A stretch of 64,000 bases of DNA from Paralcaligenes sp. KSB-10 (GTDB taxonomy: Bacteria > Pseudomonadota > Gammaproteobacteria > Burkholderiales > Burkholderiaceae_B), in contig NZ_CP089848.1 in NCBI RefSeq assembly GCF_021266465.1, positions 868,001 through 932,000 on the forward strand, given 5' to 3'. This document shows, one piece after another, positions 17,455-25,758 of this stretch. Within the stretch, counting starts at the first letter, position 1. Each line of letters opens with the position of its first letter. The translations under genes were made by a program, and so were the position numbers. The notes beneath the pieces were generated by a model, which was not told the DNA's origin, ran no database searches, and saw nothing but the letters and a program-made list of their open reading frames with translations.

Positions 17455-17829
17455 ATGAAGAAACTACTGATCATTTCAGCATTTGTCCTGGCCGGTTGCA
17501 GCACTTTCGGCAGCGCCAGCGCCAACGAACCGGTCAGCAAGAACGGCATGCTGCTCGACAAGGCAGGCATGACTCTCTACACTTTCGACAAGGATACCGC
17601 CAATAGCGGCAAAAGCGCTTGCAACGGGCCTTGCGCCGCCAATTGGCCGCCTCTGGCAGCCGACAAGAATGCCAGCGCCAAGGGCGAATACACGGTCATT
17701 ACCCGCGACGACGGCACCAAGCAGTGGGCCCACGAAGGCAAGCCGCTCTACCACTACAAATCGGACCAGAAACCCGGCGACCGCACCGGCGACAATTTCA
17801 AAAACATGTGGCATGCTGCCAAAGACTGA
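17455..17829 (+). CDS. small lipoprotein of the COG4315 repeat family
   Basis: 124 residues with a type II signal peptide (LLIISAFVLAGC; lipobox Cys15). Two copies of the family repeat are visible: NGMLLDKAGMTLYTFDKD with CNGPCAANWPPL after it, and TKQWAHEGKPLYHYKSD ending in DNFKNMWHAA. The paired Cys in CNGPC is conserved in the family. Function is unknown; such proteins are exported and frequently encoded beside ECF sigma factors. GGAG precedes the ATG. It is the first gene of the cassette, 13 bases before the sigma gene, so it is probably part of the regulon. Confidence 0.85.
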   Translation: MKKLLIISAFVLAGCSTFGSASANEPVSKNGMLLDKAGMTLYTFDKDTANSGKSACNGPCAANWPPLAADKNASAKGEYTVITRDDGTKQWAHEGKPLYHYKSDQKPGDRTGDNFKNMWHAAKD

Positions 17830-17842
17830 TACCTGAACGGCC

Positions 17843-18367
17843 ATGAGGGCTCAAGCGCCCATCAATGATGAAAGCGCGCAGATGGTGGCATGCCTGCCCC
17901 GTCTGCGCCGCTATGCGCGCGCCCTGGTTGGCGAGCGCAGCGGCGCGGACGACCTGGTGCAGGATACCTGTGAACGCGCCTGGGCCCGGCTTCATACCTG
18001 GCGGCAAGGCAGCGACATGCGCGCATGGCTATTCGGCATCATGCACAATCTGCATGTGGATCAGCGACGCAAGCCGGGATTGGCCACGACGCCCATCGAC
18101 GATACGGGTTTCGAAGCATCGACCCGGGCAACCCAGGCCGATGCGCTCGAAATCCGCGATCTTGAAACGGCGCTCGCGCAGTTGCCCGTCGAACAACGCG
18201 AGGTACTGTTGCTGATTGCATTGGAAGACATGTCGTACGAGGAAGTGGCGCGCACGCTGGGGATTCCGTCAGGAACCGTCATGTCGCGCTTGTCGCGGGG
18301 AAGAGAAAAGCTGCGTGCGCAGATGCAAGGGCGCCCTCAGGTCAATTCGTTGAAGGTGGTGAAATGA
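17843..18367 (+). CDS. ECF RNA polymerase sigma factor
   Basis: 174 residues: region 2 (about 20-85; RRYARALVGERSGADDLVQDTCERAW, then WLFGIMHN) and region 4 (about 118-165; LPVEQREVLLLIALEDMSYEEVARTLGIPSGTVMSRLSRGRE). It should direct polymerase to a small extracytoplasmic-stress regulon. It overlaps the anti-sigma start by 4 bases, the usual arrangement for sigma/anti-sigma pairs. The inducing signal is unknown. Confidence 0.93.
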   Translation: MRAQAPINDESAQMVACLPRLRRYARALVGERSGADDLVQDTCERAWARLHTWRQGSDMRAWLFGIMHNLHVDQRRKPGLATTPIDDTGFEASTRATQADALEIRDLETALAQLPVEQREVLLLIALEDMSYEEVARTLGIPSGTVMSRLSRGREKLRAQMQGRPQVNSLKVVK

Positions 18368-19203
18368 AACCCCTAGTGGTGACTGAATCCGATTTGCAGG
18401 CTTATGCAGATGGTGTGCTGCCGGAATCGCGTCACGCCGACATCGAGAGCTACCTGGCGACCCGTCGCGACGAAGCCGAACGCATACAGGCTTACCGCGA
18501 GCAGAAACTGGCCATCAAATCGCTTTACAGCCAAGTGCTGGACGAACCAATTCCCGAACGCCTGCATCGGGCTGCCGTCACGCCCCCCGGATTTGCCCGT
18601 CAAGCGGCCGGGCCGTGGCGCCTGCGGCCCGCATCCCTTTCGCGCATTGCTGCCGGTTTCGTGCTTGTCTTTGTCGGAGCCGCCGCGGGCTGGGTCGGGC
18701 GAGGATCCATCGAACCAGCCCAACTCCATGCCCAGGCGGGCGATGCCGCTTCATCTCAGGTAGCGGAAATGACAGGCCTGGCACGCCGGGCCGCCATGGC
18801 GCATCTGGTCTACAGCCCCGAGGTGCTGCATCCGGTGGAAGTCGGATCGGCCCAAAAAGATCATCTGGTCAAGTGGCTGTCCAAACGGCTGGGTTCTCCC
18901 CTGCACCCTCCCAAGCTCGACGCGCTGGGATACGATCTGATGGGCGGGCGACTGCTGCCGGGCTCCCACGGGCCGGTCGCGCAATTCATGTACCAGGACA
19001 CCTCCGGCCGCCGATTGACACTCTATGTCTCCACCGAAAACACCGACAACAAAAACACCGGCTTTCGCTTTGCCCAGGAAGGCCCGGTCAATGTCTTTTA
19101 CTGGATAGACGGCAAGTTCGGCTACGCGCTCTCGGCCGGTATCGATAAAAGCAAGCTGGTGGCTATAGCCACCGCCGTCTACGAGCAACTGGAGCCCGGT
19201 TAG
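18364..19203 (+). CDS. membrane anti-sigma factor
   Basis: 279 residues. The N-terminal 75 residues (VTESDLQAYADGVLP...IESYLA) resemble the anti-sigma domain that clamps the ECF factor; one membrane helix follows (about 96-114, RIAAGFVLVFVGAAAGWVG), then a periplasmic domain of about 160 residues that may sense the signal. No HxxxCxxC zinc motif is visible, so it is not a ZAS type. Overlap of 4 bases with the sigma gene supports partnership. Confidence 0.85.
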   Translation: MKPLVVTESDLQAYADGVLPESRHADIESYLATRRDEAERIQAYREQKLAIKSLYSQVLDEPIPERLHRAAVTPPGFARQAAGPWRLRPASLSRIAAGFVLVFVGAAAGWVGRGSIEPAQLHAQAGDAASSQVAEMTGLARRAAMAHLVYSPEVLHPVEVGSAQKDHLVKWLSKRLGSPLHPPKLDALGYDLMGGRLLPGSHGPVAQFMYQDTSGRRLTLYVSTENTDNKNTGFRFAQEGPVNVFYWIDGKFGYALSAGIDKSKLVAIATAVYEQLEPG

Positions 19204-19252
19204 AAGGCAGCGGCTGGTTCAAGCCATGTGCCCGGGTGCCTCGTATTCAGCT

Positions 19253-20035
19253 CTAGGAAAAATGAACCGAAATACTGCCCAGGGGCCCATAGTCGGCATG
19301 AATGGTGTCGCCTTTGGCGACAGCCACGGTACGGGTGAACGATCCCGCCAGCAGAATATGCCCCGCCTCCAGTGTGGTGCCATAGGCACCCAATTTATTC
19401 GCCAGCCATACTATCCCCATTGCCGGATGGCCCAGCACAGCGGCCGATACGCCCGACTCTTCAATAACCGCATTTTTGTATAAAAGCGCGGCCACCCAGC
19501 GCAAATCGACATCGAGCGGCCGCACGGTCCGCCCTCCCAGCACAACACCGGCCGAGGCGGCATTGTCTGCAATATTATCGACAATTCTTCGTGGGTACCG
19601 GCTGCGTCCATCGATCAGCTCAAGAGCCGGCTGCACATAGTCGGTGGCGCTCAGCACGTCGAAAAGAGTCACTCCAGGCCCTTTCAATGCCTTGCCCAGG
19701 ATAAACGCAAGCTCCACCTCGACACGGGGAACAATAAAACGATCGGCGCAAATGGTATCGCCGTCGTGATGGAACATATCGTCCAGCAAATGCCCATAAT
19801 CGGGTTCGTCAATTCCCACGGTGGCTTGCATGGCTTTGGAAGTCAGGCCGATTTTATGGCCGCGCAATTTGGCGCCCGCCGCCATTTTGACGGCAATCGT
19901 TTCGCGTTGTATTGCGTACGAATCGGAGATCTCAATGCCAGGAAAGATTTTGTCCAACTGCGTTATCGGCTTCGCCTCGCGCTCAGCCTCGATCAACTGG
20001 CGGGCGGCTTCTGTGATATCGGCATCGCTAAGCAT
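19253..20035 (-). CDS. 2-oxopent-4-enoate hydratase / HpaH-like hydratase
   Basis: 260 residues of the MhpD/HpaH family, metal-dependent hydratases of meta-cleavage pathways that add water to 2-oxo-pentenoate-type acids. Family segments are GHKIGLTSKAMQ, PRVEVELAFILGKAL (metal-binding Glu residues) and AGHILLAGSFT near the end. It follows an FAH-family gene by 8 bases on the same strand. The true substrate depends on the pathway, which is not identified. Confidence 0.87.
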   Translation of the reverse strand: MLSDADITEAARQLIEAEREAKPITQLDKIFPGIEISDSYAIQRETIAVKMAAGAKLRGHKIGLTSKAMQATVGIDEPDYGHLLDDMFHHDGDTICADRFIVPRVEVELAFILGKALKGPGVTLFDVLSATDYVQPALELIDGRSRYPRRIVDNIADNAASAGVVLGGRTVRPLDVDLRWVAALLYKNAVIEESGVSAAVLGHPAMGIVWLANKLGAYGTTLEAGHILLAGSFTRTVAVAKGDTIHADYGPLGSISVHFS

Positions 20036-20043
20036 GATTCCAC

Positions 20044-20904
20044 CTATTGTTCGTCAGCCACCACATTCGACAATACCCCCAAGCCGGGAACCTCGACCTC
20101 CACGACATCGCCCGCCTTCAGGAATCTGGGGGGATCGAAGCGGACCCCCGCCCCGATAGGCGTCCCGGTGGAAATGATGTCGCCCGGCCGCAGTGTGGTC
20201 CAGGTCGAGATGTAATGTATCAGGAAGCCAAATGAAAACATCAGATTGGCCGTGGTGTCGCGCTGACGTTCTTCGCCATTGACGCGCGTAATGACCTCCA
20301 GATCGTCATAACGCTCGAACTCATCTGCCGTTGCCAGCCAAGGGCCCATGGCGCCGCTCGCATCGAAATTCTTCCCTTGGGTCACATTGAATTTGCCGTG
20401 CCTGACCCAATCGCGGACAGTCCCTTCATTGAGGCACATCAAGCCGGCAATATGGCCCTCGGCGTCTGCCAACGCTATGCGGCGGCCGGGCTTGCCTATG
20501 ACCAGGGCGATCTCGCCTTCATAATCGAGCTGTTCCGATTCGGGCGGCCGCATCAGCGCATTGCCGTGCCCCACAAAAGACCCCGGAAACCTTGGAAACA
20601 CGCTGGGATACTTGGGTGCCGCGGAACCGTCTTTGTATTCTTCATTGCGATGGCTATAGTTGACACCCACGCAAATAATCTTCTCGGGACTCGGAATGGG
20701 CGGCAACAACTTCACCTCACTCAAGGAGAATTCGGGCTTGGCCTTGTCAGCAATACCCGGCACAAGCTTGAGCCCATCGCCAGCCAGTGCGTCGCGCAAG
20801 GAGGAAACCCCCGGCCCAAGCCTGTCGGTCAGGTCGATAATACTGTCGTCCCGCACTACGCCAAAACGCCGCCTGCCTTGTGCTTCATACGAAATGAGTT
20901 TCAT
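20044..20904 (-). CDS. fumarylacetoacetate hydrolase family protein
   Basis: 286 residues. The C-terminal two thirds have the FAH fold: KIICVGVNYSHRNEE, LDYEGEIALVIGK (metal Glu residues), QGKNFDASGAMGPWL, and GDIISTGTPIGAG. Members hydrolyse or decarboxylate 2-oxo acids such as acylpyruvates or 4-oxalocrotonate. Next to an HpaH-like hydratase a decarboxylase role (4-oxalocrotonate type) would fit. It overlaps the amidohydrolase by 4 bases. Confidence 0.87.
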   Translation of the reverse strand: MKLISYEAQGRRRFGVVRDDSIIDLTDRLGPGVSSLRDALAGDGLKLVPGIADKAKPEFSLSEVKLLPPIPSPEKIICVGVNYSHRNEEYKDGSAAPKYPSVFPRFPGSFVGHGNALMRPPESEQLDYEGEIALVIGKPGRRIALADAEGHIAGLMCLNEGTVRDWVRHGKFNVTQGKNFDASGAMGPWLATADEFERYDDLEVITRVNGEERQRDTTANLMFSFGFLIHYISTWTTLRPGDIISTGTPIGAGVRFDPPRFLKAGDVVEVEVPGLGVLSNVVADEQ

Positions 20905-21773
20905 GAATCGAATCCAAACAATGCGGCAGGGTTATCGACCAGGATTTTCTTGAGTACCGCGGCATCCGGCGCATAACGATAAAGCAGTTCAAGCAGATCG
21001 CCTTCGTTCGGAGGCTGCTTGACCGATACCGGATGCGGCCAATCGCTGCCCCATATGACGCGATCGGGCGCCGCGCCGATACAGGCACGCGCCACCGGCA
21101 CTACGTCGTCCCAGGGGAATCCCTGCCTGGAGAGCTTCTCGCTCAAGGACAGCATGACCCAAAAATTGCCGCGTCCCAGCAATTCGACCAGTTTGCGCAA
21201 GCTTGCGTCTTGCTCCCCCTTGGACGGATCGGCCCGCCCCATATGGTCAATGATCACCGGGATGTCCAGCGATTCGAACAGGGAAACCTGATCCATGATG
21301 CCACCGGGTTCAGGCTGAAACTTCGCATACCAGCCCAGCTCCCTGACTCGCCCGATGGCGCGATCGAAATCGGCTGCGGACATGGTGATGCCGAGCCCCT
21401 GCCGGCTGAAACGCGCGCCGCGCACCCCGGCACGATGCAGAGTATCCAGATAGGCGTCATCCCGCTCCAGCAAGACCGCCGCGTTGGCGCATCCCCGATA
21501 ATTCGAGCCCGCCGCGGCCAGACCGTCCAGCACGATCTGGTGGTCTGCGCCATAGGTCGTAGCCTGTACGATGACCCCGCGCTCTATGCCCAGGGTCTTG
21601 TGCAGGCGCAGCGCCACCTCGATGGTCGCGGTAGGCATCTCGTAAGCGGCACCGGGGCGGATCGGATATTTTTCCCGCGGCCCGAACACATGGAACTGGC
21701 TGTCGCAACTGTGGGGCGGCGGCAGCGGGCTGGGCGTTTTGGGATGAGGGTTGAAGGGTAGGTATTCTGGCAT
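20901..21773 (-). CDS. TIM-barrel amidohydrolase (2-pyrone-4,6-dicarboxylate hydrolase-like)
   Basis: 290 residues of the amidohydrolase-2 family: N-terminal DSQFHVFGP, VIVQATTYG, VIIDHMGRADP (active-site His) and VIWGSDWPHP (catalytic Asp near the C-terminus). Relatives include the lactonase LigI and related ring-opening hydrolases. Here it sits between RidA and the FAH gene in one operon. The substrate is probably a lactone or ring-cleavage product of an aromatic or pyrone acid; this is inference. Confidence 0.85.
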   Translation of the reverse strand: MPEYLPFNPHPKTPSPLPPPHSCDSQFHVFGPREKYPIRPGAAYEMPTATIEVALRLHKTLGIERGVIVQATTYGADHQIVLDGLAAAGSNYRGCANAAVLLERDDAYLDTLHRAGVRGARFSRQGLGITMSAADFDRAIGRVRELGWYAKFQPEPGGIMDQVSLFESLDIPVIIDHMGRADPSKGEQDASLRKLVELLGRGNFWVMLSLSEKLSRQGFPWDDVVPVARACIGAAPDRVIWGSDWPHPVSVKQPPNEGDLLELLYRYAPDAAVLKKILVDNPAALFGFDS

Positions 21774-21782
21774 GCTGCTCTC

Positions 21783-22163
21783 TCAATCAATGACCGCAAT
21801 AAAATCGCATTCAATAAGCTTCCCGCCATCGAGGCTGGCCTGCATGGTGTGGCGGGCGGGCCGGGCCGCGGGGTCCGGAAACATCGCCAGCCATACCGTA
21901 TTCAACGCCGCGCGCTGCGAGCGATCATTCATCCATACCGTCATTTTGACGATATGGCCGGTCGTTCCTCCACCGGCCTCGACAATGCGCCGTACATGGG
22001 CGAACATCAGCTCGCACTGGGCTTCCAGGGAGGATCCATACGCTCCGGTTGCAGGATCGGTGCCCTGAATGCTGCCGGAATAAAGCATTTGTCCAATTCG
22101 GCAGGCGGCCGGAATGGGGTTCTTGTGGCTGAACCCCTGGGCATACACGCTGGTTCTCTTCAT
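21783..22163 (-). CDS. RidA-family protein
   Basis: 126 residues from ATG 22163, preceded by GGAG 9 bases upstream; an ATG at 22178 is the alternative. RidA proteins hydrolyse enamines and imines or act as deaminases. Core segments are MLYSGSIQGTDPATG and HIVKMTVWMND, but the C-terminal Arg of true RidA (in the segment RVEI-A) is not present in the same form (KLIECDFIAVID). In this operon it may deaminate an amino-muconate or enamine intermediate. Confidence 0.82.
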   Translation of the reverse strand: MKRTSVYAQGFSHKNPIPAACRIGQMLYSGSIQGTDPATGAYGSSLEAQCELMFAHVRRIVEAGGGTTGHIVKMTVWMNDRSQRAALNTVWLAMFPDPAARPARHTMQASLDGGKLIECDFIAVID

Positions 22164-22193
22164 GATGACTCGCTCCATCCCTAAGCTTGAAAA

Positions 22194-23159
22194 TCAATTG
22201 GCCCTGATATGCGCACGCTTGATGATGGGAGTCCACCGGGCGTCTTCGCTGGCGAGATAATCGGTGAATTCCCGAGGCGTGGCAGCACGCGCTTCGGCGC
22301 CGAGCCCATCAAATTTATCTATGACATCTTGCTGCCCGAGTATTTTGTGCAGGGCCGCGCTGAGGCGATCCACAACGTCCTTGGGCGTTCCCTTGGGAGC
22401 CAGAAGACCGGTGAAGGTCGTTGCCACCATGTCTTTGACACCGGCTTCGGCGAAAGTGGGGACATTGGGCAGGGACTTTACCCGTTTGTCGGTCGTGACG
22501 GCCAGCGGGCGCAGCTTGCCCTGCTTGATGAACGGCAAGGCGACTGAAATCTGGTCGAAATCGAAATCCACCTGGCCGCCGAGCAAATCGGTCATTGCCG
22601 GCGCATTGCCCTTGTACTGCACGGTAGTCCAGTGCGCTCCGGTGACCGCCTGCAGCAGCTCGCTGACCAGATGATTGCTCGTGCCGGCGCCCGGCGCCGC
22701 CATATTCAATTTGCCCGGTTCTTTTTTGGCCAGCGCAATCAAATCGGCCACCGTCTTGACAGGCAGGGAGGGACGCACCTGCAAGACCATAGGTGTATAC
22801 GACACGGAACTGATAGGCTCGAAACTCTTTTTCCATTGATAAGGAGTGCGGCCGAAAATAAGCGGGCTGTAAAGCAAAGGTCCATTTGCGGCCATGAACA
22901 AGGTGTATCCATCGGGCGCCGAGCGCGCCACATATTCACCGGCAATCATGCCGCCCGCCCCTGGCTTGTTTTCCACAATAAAAGGCTGGCCAAACGCCTC
23001 TTGCAAACCTGGCGCAATAATTCTGGCAGCCACATCGACATTGCCACCCGGTGGATATGGCACGACGATCTTGACTGGTTGGCTTGGCCATTGTGTGGCG
23101 TTGGCGTTGATGCCATACGTCAATGCCAACGACATCATCAGCAATGCAAATTTTTTCAT
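22194..23159 (-). CDS. Bug-family tripartite tricarboxylate receptor
   Basis: 321 residues with a signal peptide (FALLMMSLALTYGINANA). Family hallmarks are WPSQPVKIVVPYPPGGNVDV, VENKPGAGGMIAGEYV and LLGGQVDFDFDQI. It should deliver a carboxylated compound from the periplasm; no TctAB genes are near. It is the promoter-proximal gene of the minus-strand catabolic operon, so its ligand is likely the substrate of the downstream enzymes. Confidence 0.9.
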   Translation of the reverse strand: MKKFALLMMSLALTYGINANATQWPSQPVKIVVPYPPGGNVDVAARIIAPGLQEAFGQPFIVENKPGAGGMIAGEYVARSAPDGYTLFMAANGPLLYSPLIFGRTPYQWKKSFEPISSVSYTPMVLQVRPSLPVKTVADLIALAKKEPGKLNMAAPGAGTSNHLVSELLQAVTGAHWTTVQYKGNAPAMTDLLGGQVDFDFDQISVALPFIKQGKLRPLAVTTDKRVKSLPNVPTFAEAGVKDMVATTFTGLLAPKGTPKDVVDRLSAALHKILGQQDVIDKFDGLGAEARAATPREFTDYLASEDARWTPIIKRAHIRAN

Positions 23160-23237
23160 GCCTGTCTCCTTATTGTGTTGTGCTGCGAATCACGATAGCA
23201 ATGGGCATCTGTCACGACAACAATCATTTCGAAAAAA

Positions 23238-23254
23238 AGTCCGATATTTGGACT
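23238..23254. promoter_or_regulatory. candidate operator between divergent catabolic operons
   Basis: AGTCC-N7-GGACT, part of a near-palindrome close to GTCCAAATATTTGGAC, lies in an A/T-rich 258-base divergent region between the Bug gene and the flavin-reductase/IclR genes. IclR proteins bind short palindromes in such places. No biochemical support. Confidence 0.35.
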
Positions 23255-23417
23255 AATATTCAAAACAAAAATAAAAGAAAAACATAAAACCTATGATTTA
23301 CTTGAGAATCGTATTTTCAGCCAAATTAAGTTCGTCACAATGTGGACATTAAAATAACTCCGTCAAACAGGCTATCCACGGGACGGGAATCAGCCACCGT
23401 TTTCAAGGGCACCTTCA

Positions 23418-24056
23418 ATGCAAATACGCTCGACAGACATCAATCCCGAACAAACCTACAAGCTCCTGACAGGAATCGTGGTGCCGCGCCCCATTGCCTG
23501 GGTAAGTACGCGCTCGACCGCCGGGCTGATCAACCTGGCGCCATTCAGCTGCTATACCATCGTTTCCAACAAGCCACCGATGATAGGCATCAACATCGGC
23601 CGCAAAGCAGGGGTCCGCAAAGACACCTCGCGCCACATTCACGAAACCGGCGAGTTTGTCGTCAACATCGGCGACGACACGCTGATTGACGCCATTCATC
23701 AAAGCGCAGTGGAACATCCGCCGGAAATCAGCGAGGCGGCCCTGCTGGGCCTGGAACTGATAAAAGGCCAGGCGATTGCGGTGCCGCGCCTGGCTATCGC
23801 ACCTATCAGCATGGAGTGCCGCCTGCATTCGGTTACGCCGTTCGGCGACACGGGTGCCGAATTCCATGTTGGTGAAATCATGCTTTTTCACGTGCGTGAC
23901 GACTTGCTGCATAACGGCAAAATCGATACGGCTCAATTGCGGCCTGTCGCGCGCCTGGCCGGCCCCAATTACGCCACACTGGGAGAAATCATATCCATGC
24001 AGCCCATAGCTCAAACACCCAAGTCCATCATCGGCGCCAAAGTCGAGCCGCAATGA
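23418..24056 (+). CDS. flavin reductase-like FMN-binding protein
   Basis: 212 residues of the split-barrel flavin reductase family (DIM6/NTAB type): LTGIVVPRPIAWVSTRS, LINLAPFSCYTIVSNKPPMI and TGEFVVNI, which frame the FMN site. Such proteins supply reduced flavin to two-component monooxygenases or are FMN-binding enzymes in their own right. No monooxygenase partner is in the window. It is divergent from the catabolic operon and overlaps the IclR regulator by 4 bases. Confidence 0.87.
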   Translation: MQIRSTDINPEQTYKLLTGIVVPRPIAWVSTRSTAGLINLAPFSCYTIVSNKPPMIGINIGRKAGVRKDTSRHIHETGEFVVNIGDDTLIDAIHQSAVEHPPEISEAALLGLELIKGQAIAVPRLAIAPISMECRLHSVTPFGDTGAEFHVGEIMLFHVRDDLLHNGKIDTAQLRPVARLAGPNYATLGEIISMQPIAQTPKSIIGAKVEPQ

Positions 24057-24844
24057 TCAAGTCCGTCGACGACAAGGACACCACGCATGGTGCGCAGACC
24101 GTGCGCCGCGCCATGGCTATTTTGCGCTTGCTGGCCTGCGGGCAGGAGCGCGGCGTAAGGCTGACCGACATCGTGCAGATGTCCGGTCTGAACCGCCCCA
24201 CGGTGCACCGCATCCTGAAGGCCTTGATAGAAGAAGGCGCGGTCGAACAGCATTCCGATACGCGGCACTATCTTATCGGGCCTGAACTGACGCTATTGGG
24301 AATAGCCAGAACCAAGCGATTCCCTTTGCTGACGATTGCCGACACCTATCTGAACAAACTGGCGGAACAGGTGGGCGATACGGTATTTTTAAGCGTGCGC
24401 CATGGCCACGATTCGATTTGCATAGGTCGTAAAACCGGCGATCATCCGATACAGGTGCTATCGATCGAAGTCGGCGTGCGCCGGCCGCTCGGAGTCGGCG
24501 TGTCGGGAGTGGCGCTGCTTTCGTGCCTGACCCAGGAGGAAAGCGAAGCCATCGTGCACGAGAATGCCCGCCGCCTGGCCGTGCATCATCTGGACCCGCA
24601 AGAATTGCTGGAGCGTATTCGAACTGCCCGTGCAACGGACTATGCTTACGCCGCTGCCGGTGTCATGGCAGGTACCAGCGCCCTGGCGATTCCGGTGCGG
24701 GCCAAAAGCGGCGAGCCTCTAGCCGCGGTAACCATTACGGCGATGGCCGAGCGGCTCAACCCGCAACGCCTGCCAGTCGTGCTGGGCATGATGCAGGAAC
24801 AGGCGCGCTTGATAGCGCGGCACCATGCCGAAGTAAGCCATTAA
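24053..24844 (+). CDS. IclR-family transcriptional regulator
   Basis: 263 residues: N-terminal winged helix (about 15-75; RRAMAILRLLACGQERGVRLTDIVQMSGLNRPTVHRILKAL) and a C-terminal GAF-like effector domain (about 90-260; GDTVFLSVRHGHDSICIGR, VGVSGVALLSCL). Position next to the divergent catabolic operon suggests it controls both arms through the A/T-rich region before 23418. It ends just before the repeat island. Confidence 0.92.
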   Translation: MIKSVDDKDTTHGAQTVRRAMAILRLLACGQERGVRLTDIVQMSGLNRPTVHRILKALIEEGAVEQHSDTRHYLIGPELTLLGIARTKRFPLLTIADTYLNKLAEQVGDTVFLSVRHGHDSICIGRKTGDHPIQVLSIEVGVRRPLGVGVSGVALLSCLTQEESEAIVHENARRLAVHHLDPQELLERIRTARATDYAYAAAGVMAGTSALAIPVRAKSGEPLAAVTITAMAERLNPQRLPVVLGMMQEQARLIARHHAEVSH

Positions 24845-24954
24845 CGCATTCTTTCAAATGTTTACGGGGCTGGACGTGTTTCAGTGACTTTTGTTTTGAG
24901 CTGTTTTTAGGCTTGATCTTTGGGCTGTGTTGGCGGGTGTAGTTCTATAAAGAC

Positions 24955-25175
24955 GCCGCAGGGTGGGCGGTGCTGTGCAGTCCGGCACGTCCAGCGGTCG
25001 GCTAGCTGCGCTAGCCGACTGCCCGGGTCTGCCTCGTCCAGGCGGGCGTCGGGCGAACTCGCCCGGCCTCGCGAGGCCGGGCTCAGACAGCGCCCGCCGA
25101 AGGCCCCCGCCTTCCCTTCGTCAGCACCCGGCGCTGGACTACCGCCGGACTGCACAGCACCGCCCACCCTGCGGC
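24955..25175. repeat. large palindromic element A
   Basis: A perfect 32-base inverted repeat (24955-24986 with 25144-25175) encloses several further hairpins: 24997-25019 (10-bp stem, TGC loop) and a 22-base perfect palindrome at 25061-25082. The apical palindrome is bracketed by AACTCGC (25056-25062) and GCTCAGACA (25081-25089). The core 25025-25116 recurs in inverted orientation in element B. It lies between convergent genes. Confidence 0.9.
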
Positions 25176-25190
25176 TTGCGTTGAGGCAAT

Positions 25191-25260
25191 GCAGCGAGAG
25201 AAGCGTTGGGGTCATGCACCGAGAGAAACGTTGAGGTCATGCATCGAGGTATACGTTGGG
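25191..25260 (+). repeat. degenerate 25-base tandem repeat
   Basis: Units start at 25191, 25216 and 25241 with the pattern GCANCGAGAGAARCGTTGRGG; the third is partial and more diverged. The units are contiguous, with no spacers, so this is not a CRISPR. It starts 15 bases after palindromic element A. No function is evident. Confidence 0.7.
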
Positions 25261-25447
25261 CTGTGGGCATTTGGTCAATCGAGTCGTCAATCCATCAAGA
25301 AGTCAATCGAAGTAGATACGGCCACGTGATGGAGGCATGAGTGCGGGCACGTTAACGGTTCTATGGGTGCAGGCCCATTAACGGTAGGGGCAAGCACGTA
25401 AATTCCGGGCATCCCGTGATGCAATTCACGGCAGGCCATTACGTGAG

Positions 25448-25647
25448 CCGTCTATCGGGGCTTGGGGTCAGGACCGGCGTAAGGCGTGCGCCGGATGCTA
25501 CCGTAGGGAAGGCGGGGGCCTTCGGCGGGCCATGTTTGAGCGCAGCCGCGCCAGCGGCGTAGCGAGTTTGGCCCGACGCCCGCCTGGACGAGGTAGATCC
25601 GGATCAAGCACGCCGTGCCGGCCCTGACCCCAAGCCCCGATAGACGG
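25448..25647. repeat. large palindromic element B
   Basis: Outer arms 25448-25478 and 25617-25647 pair over 31 bases with one mismatch, the outermost 25 being perfect. The arms are unrelated to those of element A. Inside, 25506-25530 equals the reverse complement of 25092-25116 (25 of 25), and 25571-25600 that of 25025-25054 (28 of 30). On the minus strand the apical part reads AACTCGC, a GCCGC/GCGGC hairpin, then GCTCAAACA. Confidence 0.9.
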
Positions 25648-25758
25648 CGTATTCAAATACCAAAACGACCAAAACATCGAATCCCGTAAACACATTGATC
25701 AAACAGCACACAAGGCAAGCCACCTCTCCGATAATCCGCGGCGCTCAGCAGCCTTTGA

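Larger units (their letters stand above)
24845..25758. other. gene-free repeat island between convergent genes
   Basis: About 0.9 kb without a credible gene; short frames here are mirror images caused by the inverted repeats. It holds two large palindromic elements (24955-25175 and 25448-25647), a tandem repeat (25191-25260), three GTCAATC copies (about 25275-25310), a pair of similar TTAACGGT-ending repeats (about 25347-25387) and a hairpin CCGTGA/TCACGG (about 25413-25430). No transposase remnant was recognised. Confidence 0.8.

Noticed and set aside
24907-25234. Overlapping open frames of about 100 codons on both strands
   Set aside because: They lie in element A, where the inverted repeat makes mirror-image frames (the same peptide phrases appear on both strands).
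25191-25260. Possible CRISPR-like array
   Set aside because: Units are contiguous 25-mers with no spacers, only three copies, and no cas genes in the window.
24845-25758. Insertion sequence remnant
   Set aside because: No transposase fragment, no matching terminal repeats around the whole island, no target duplication seen.
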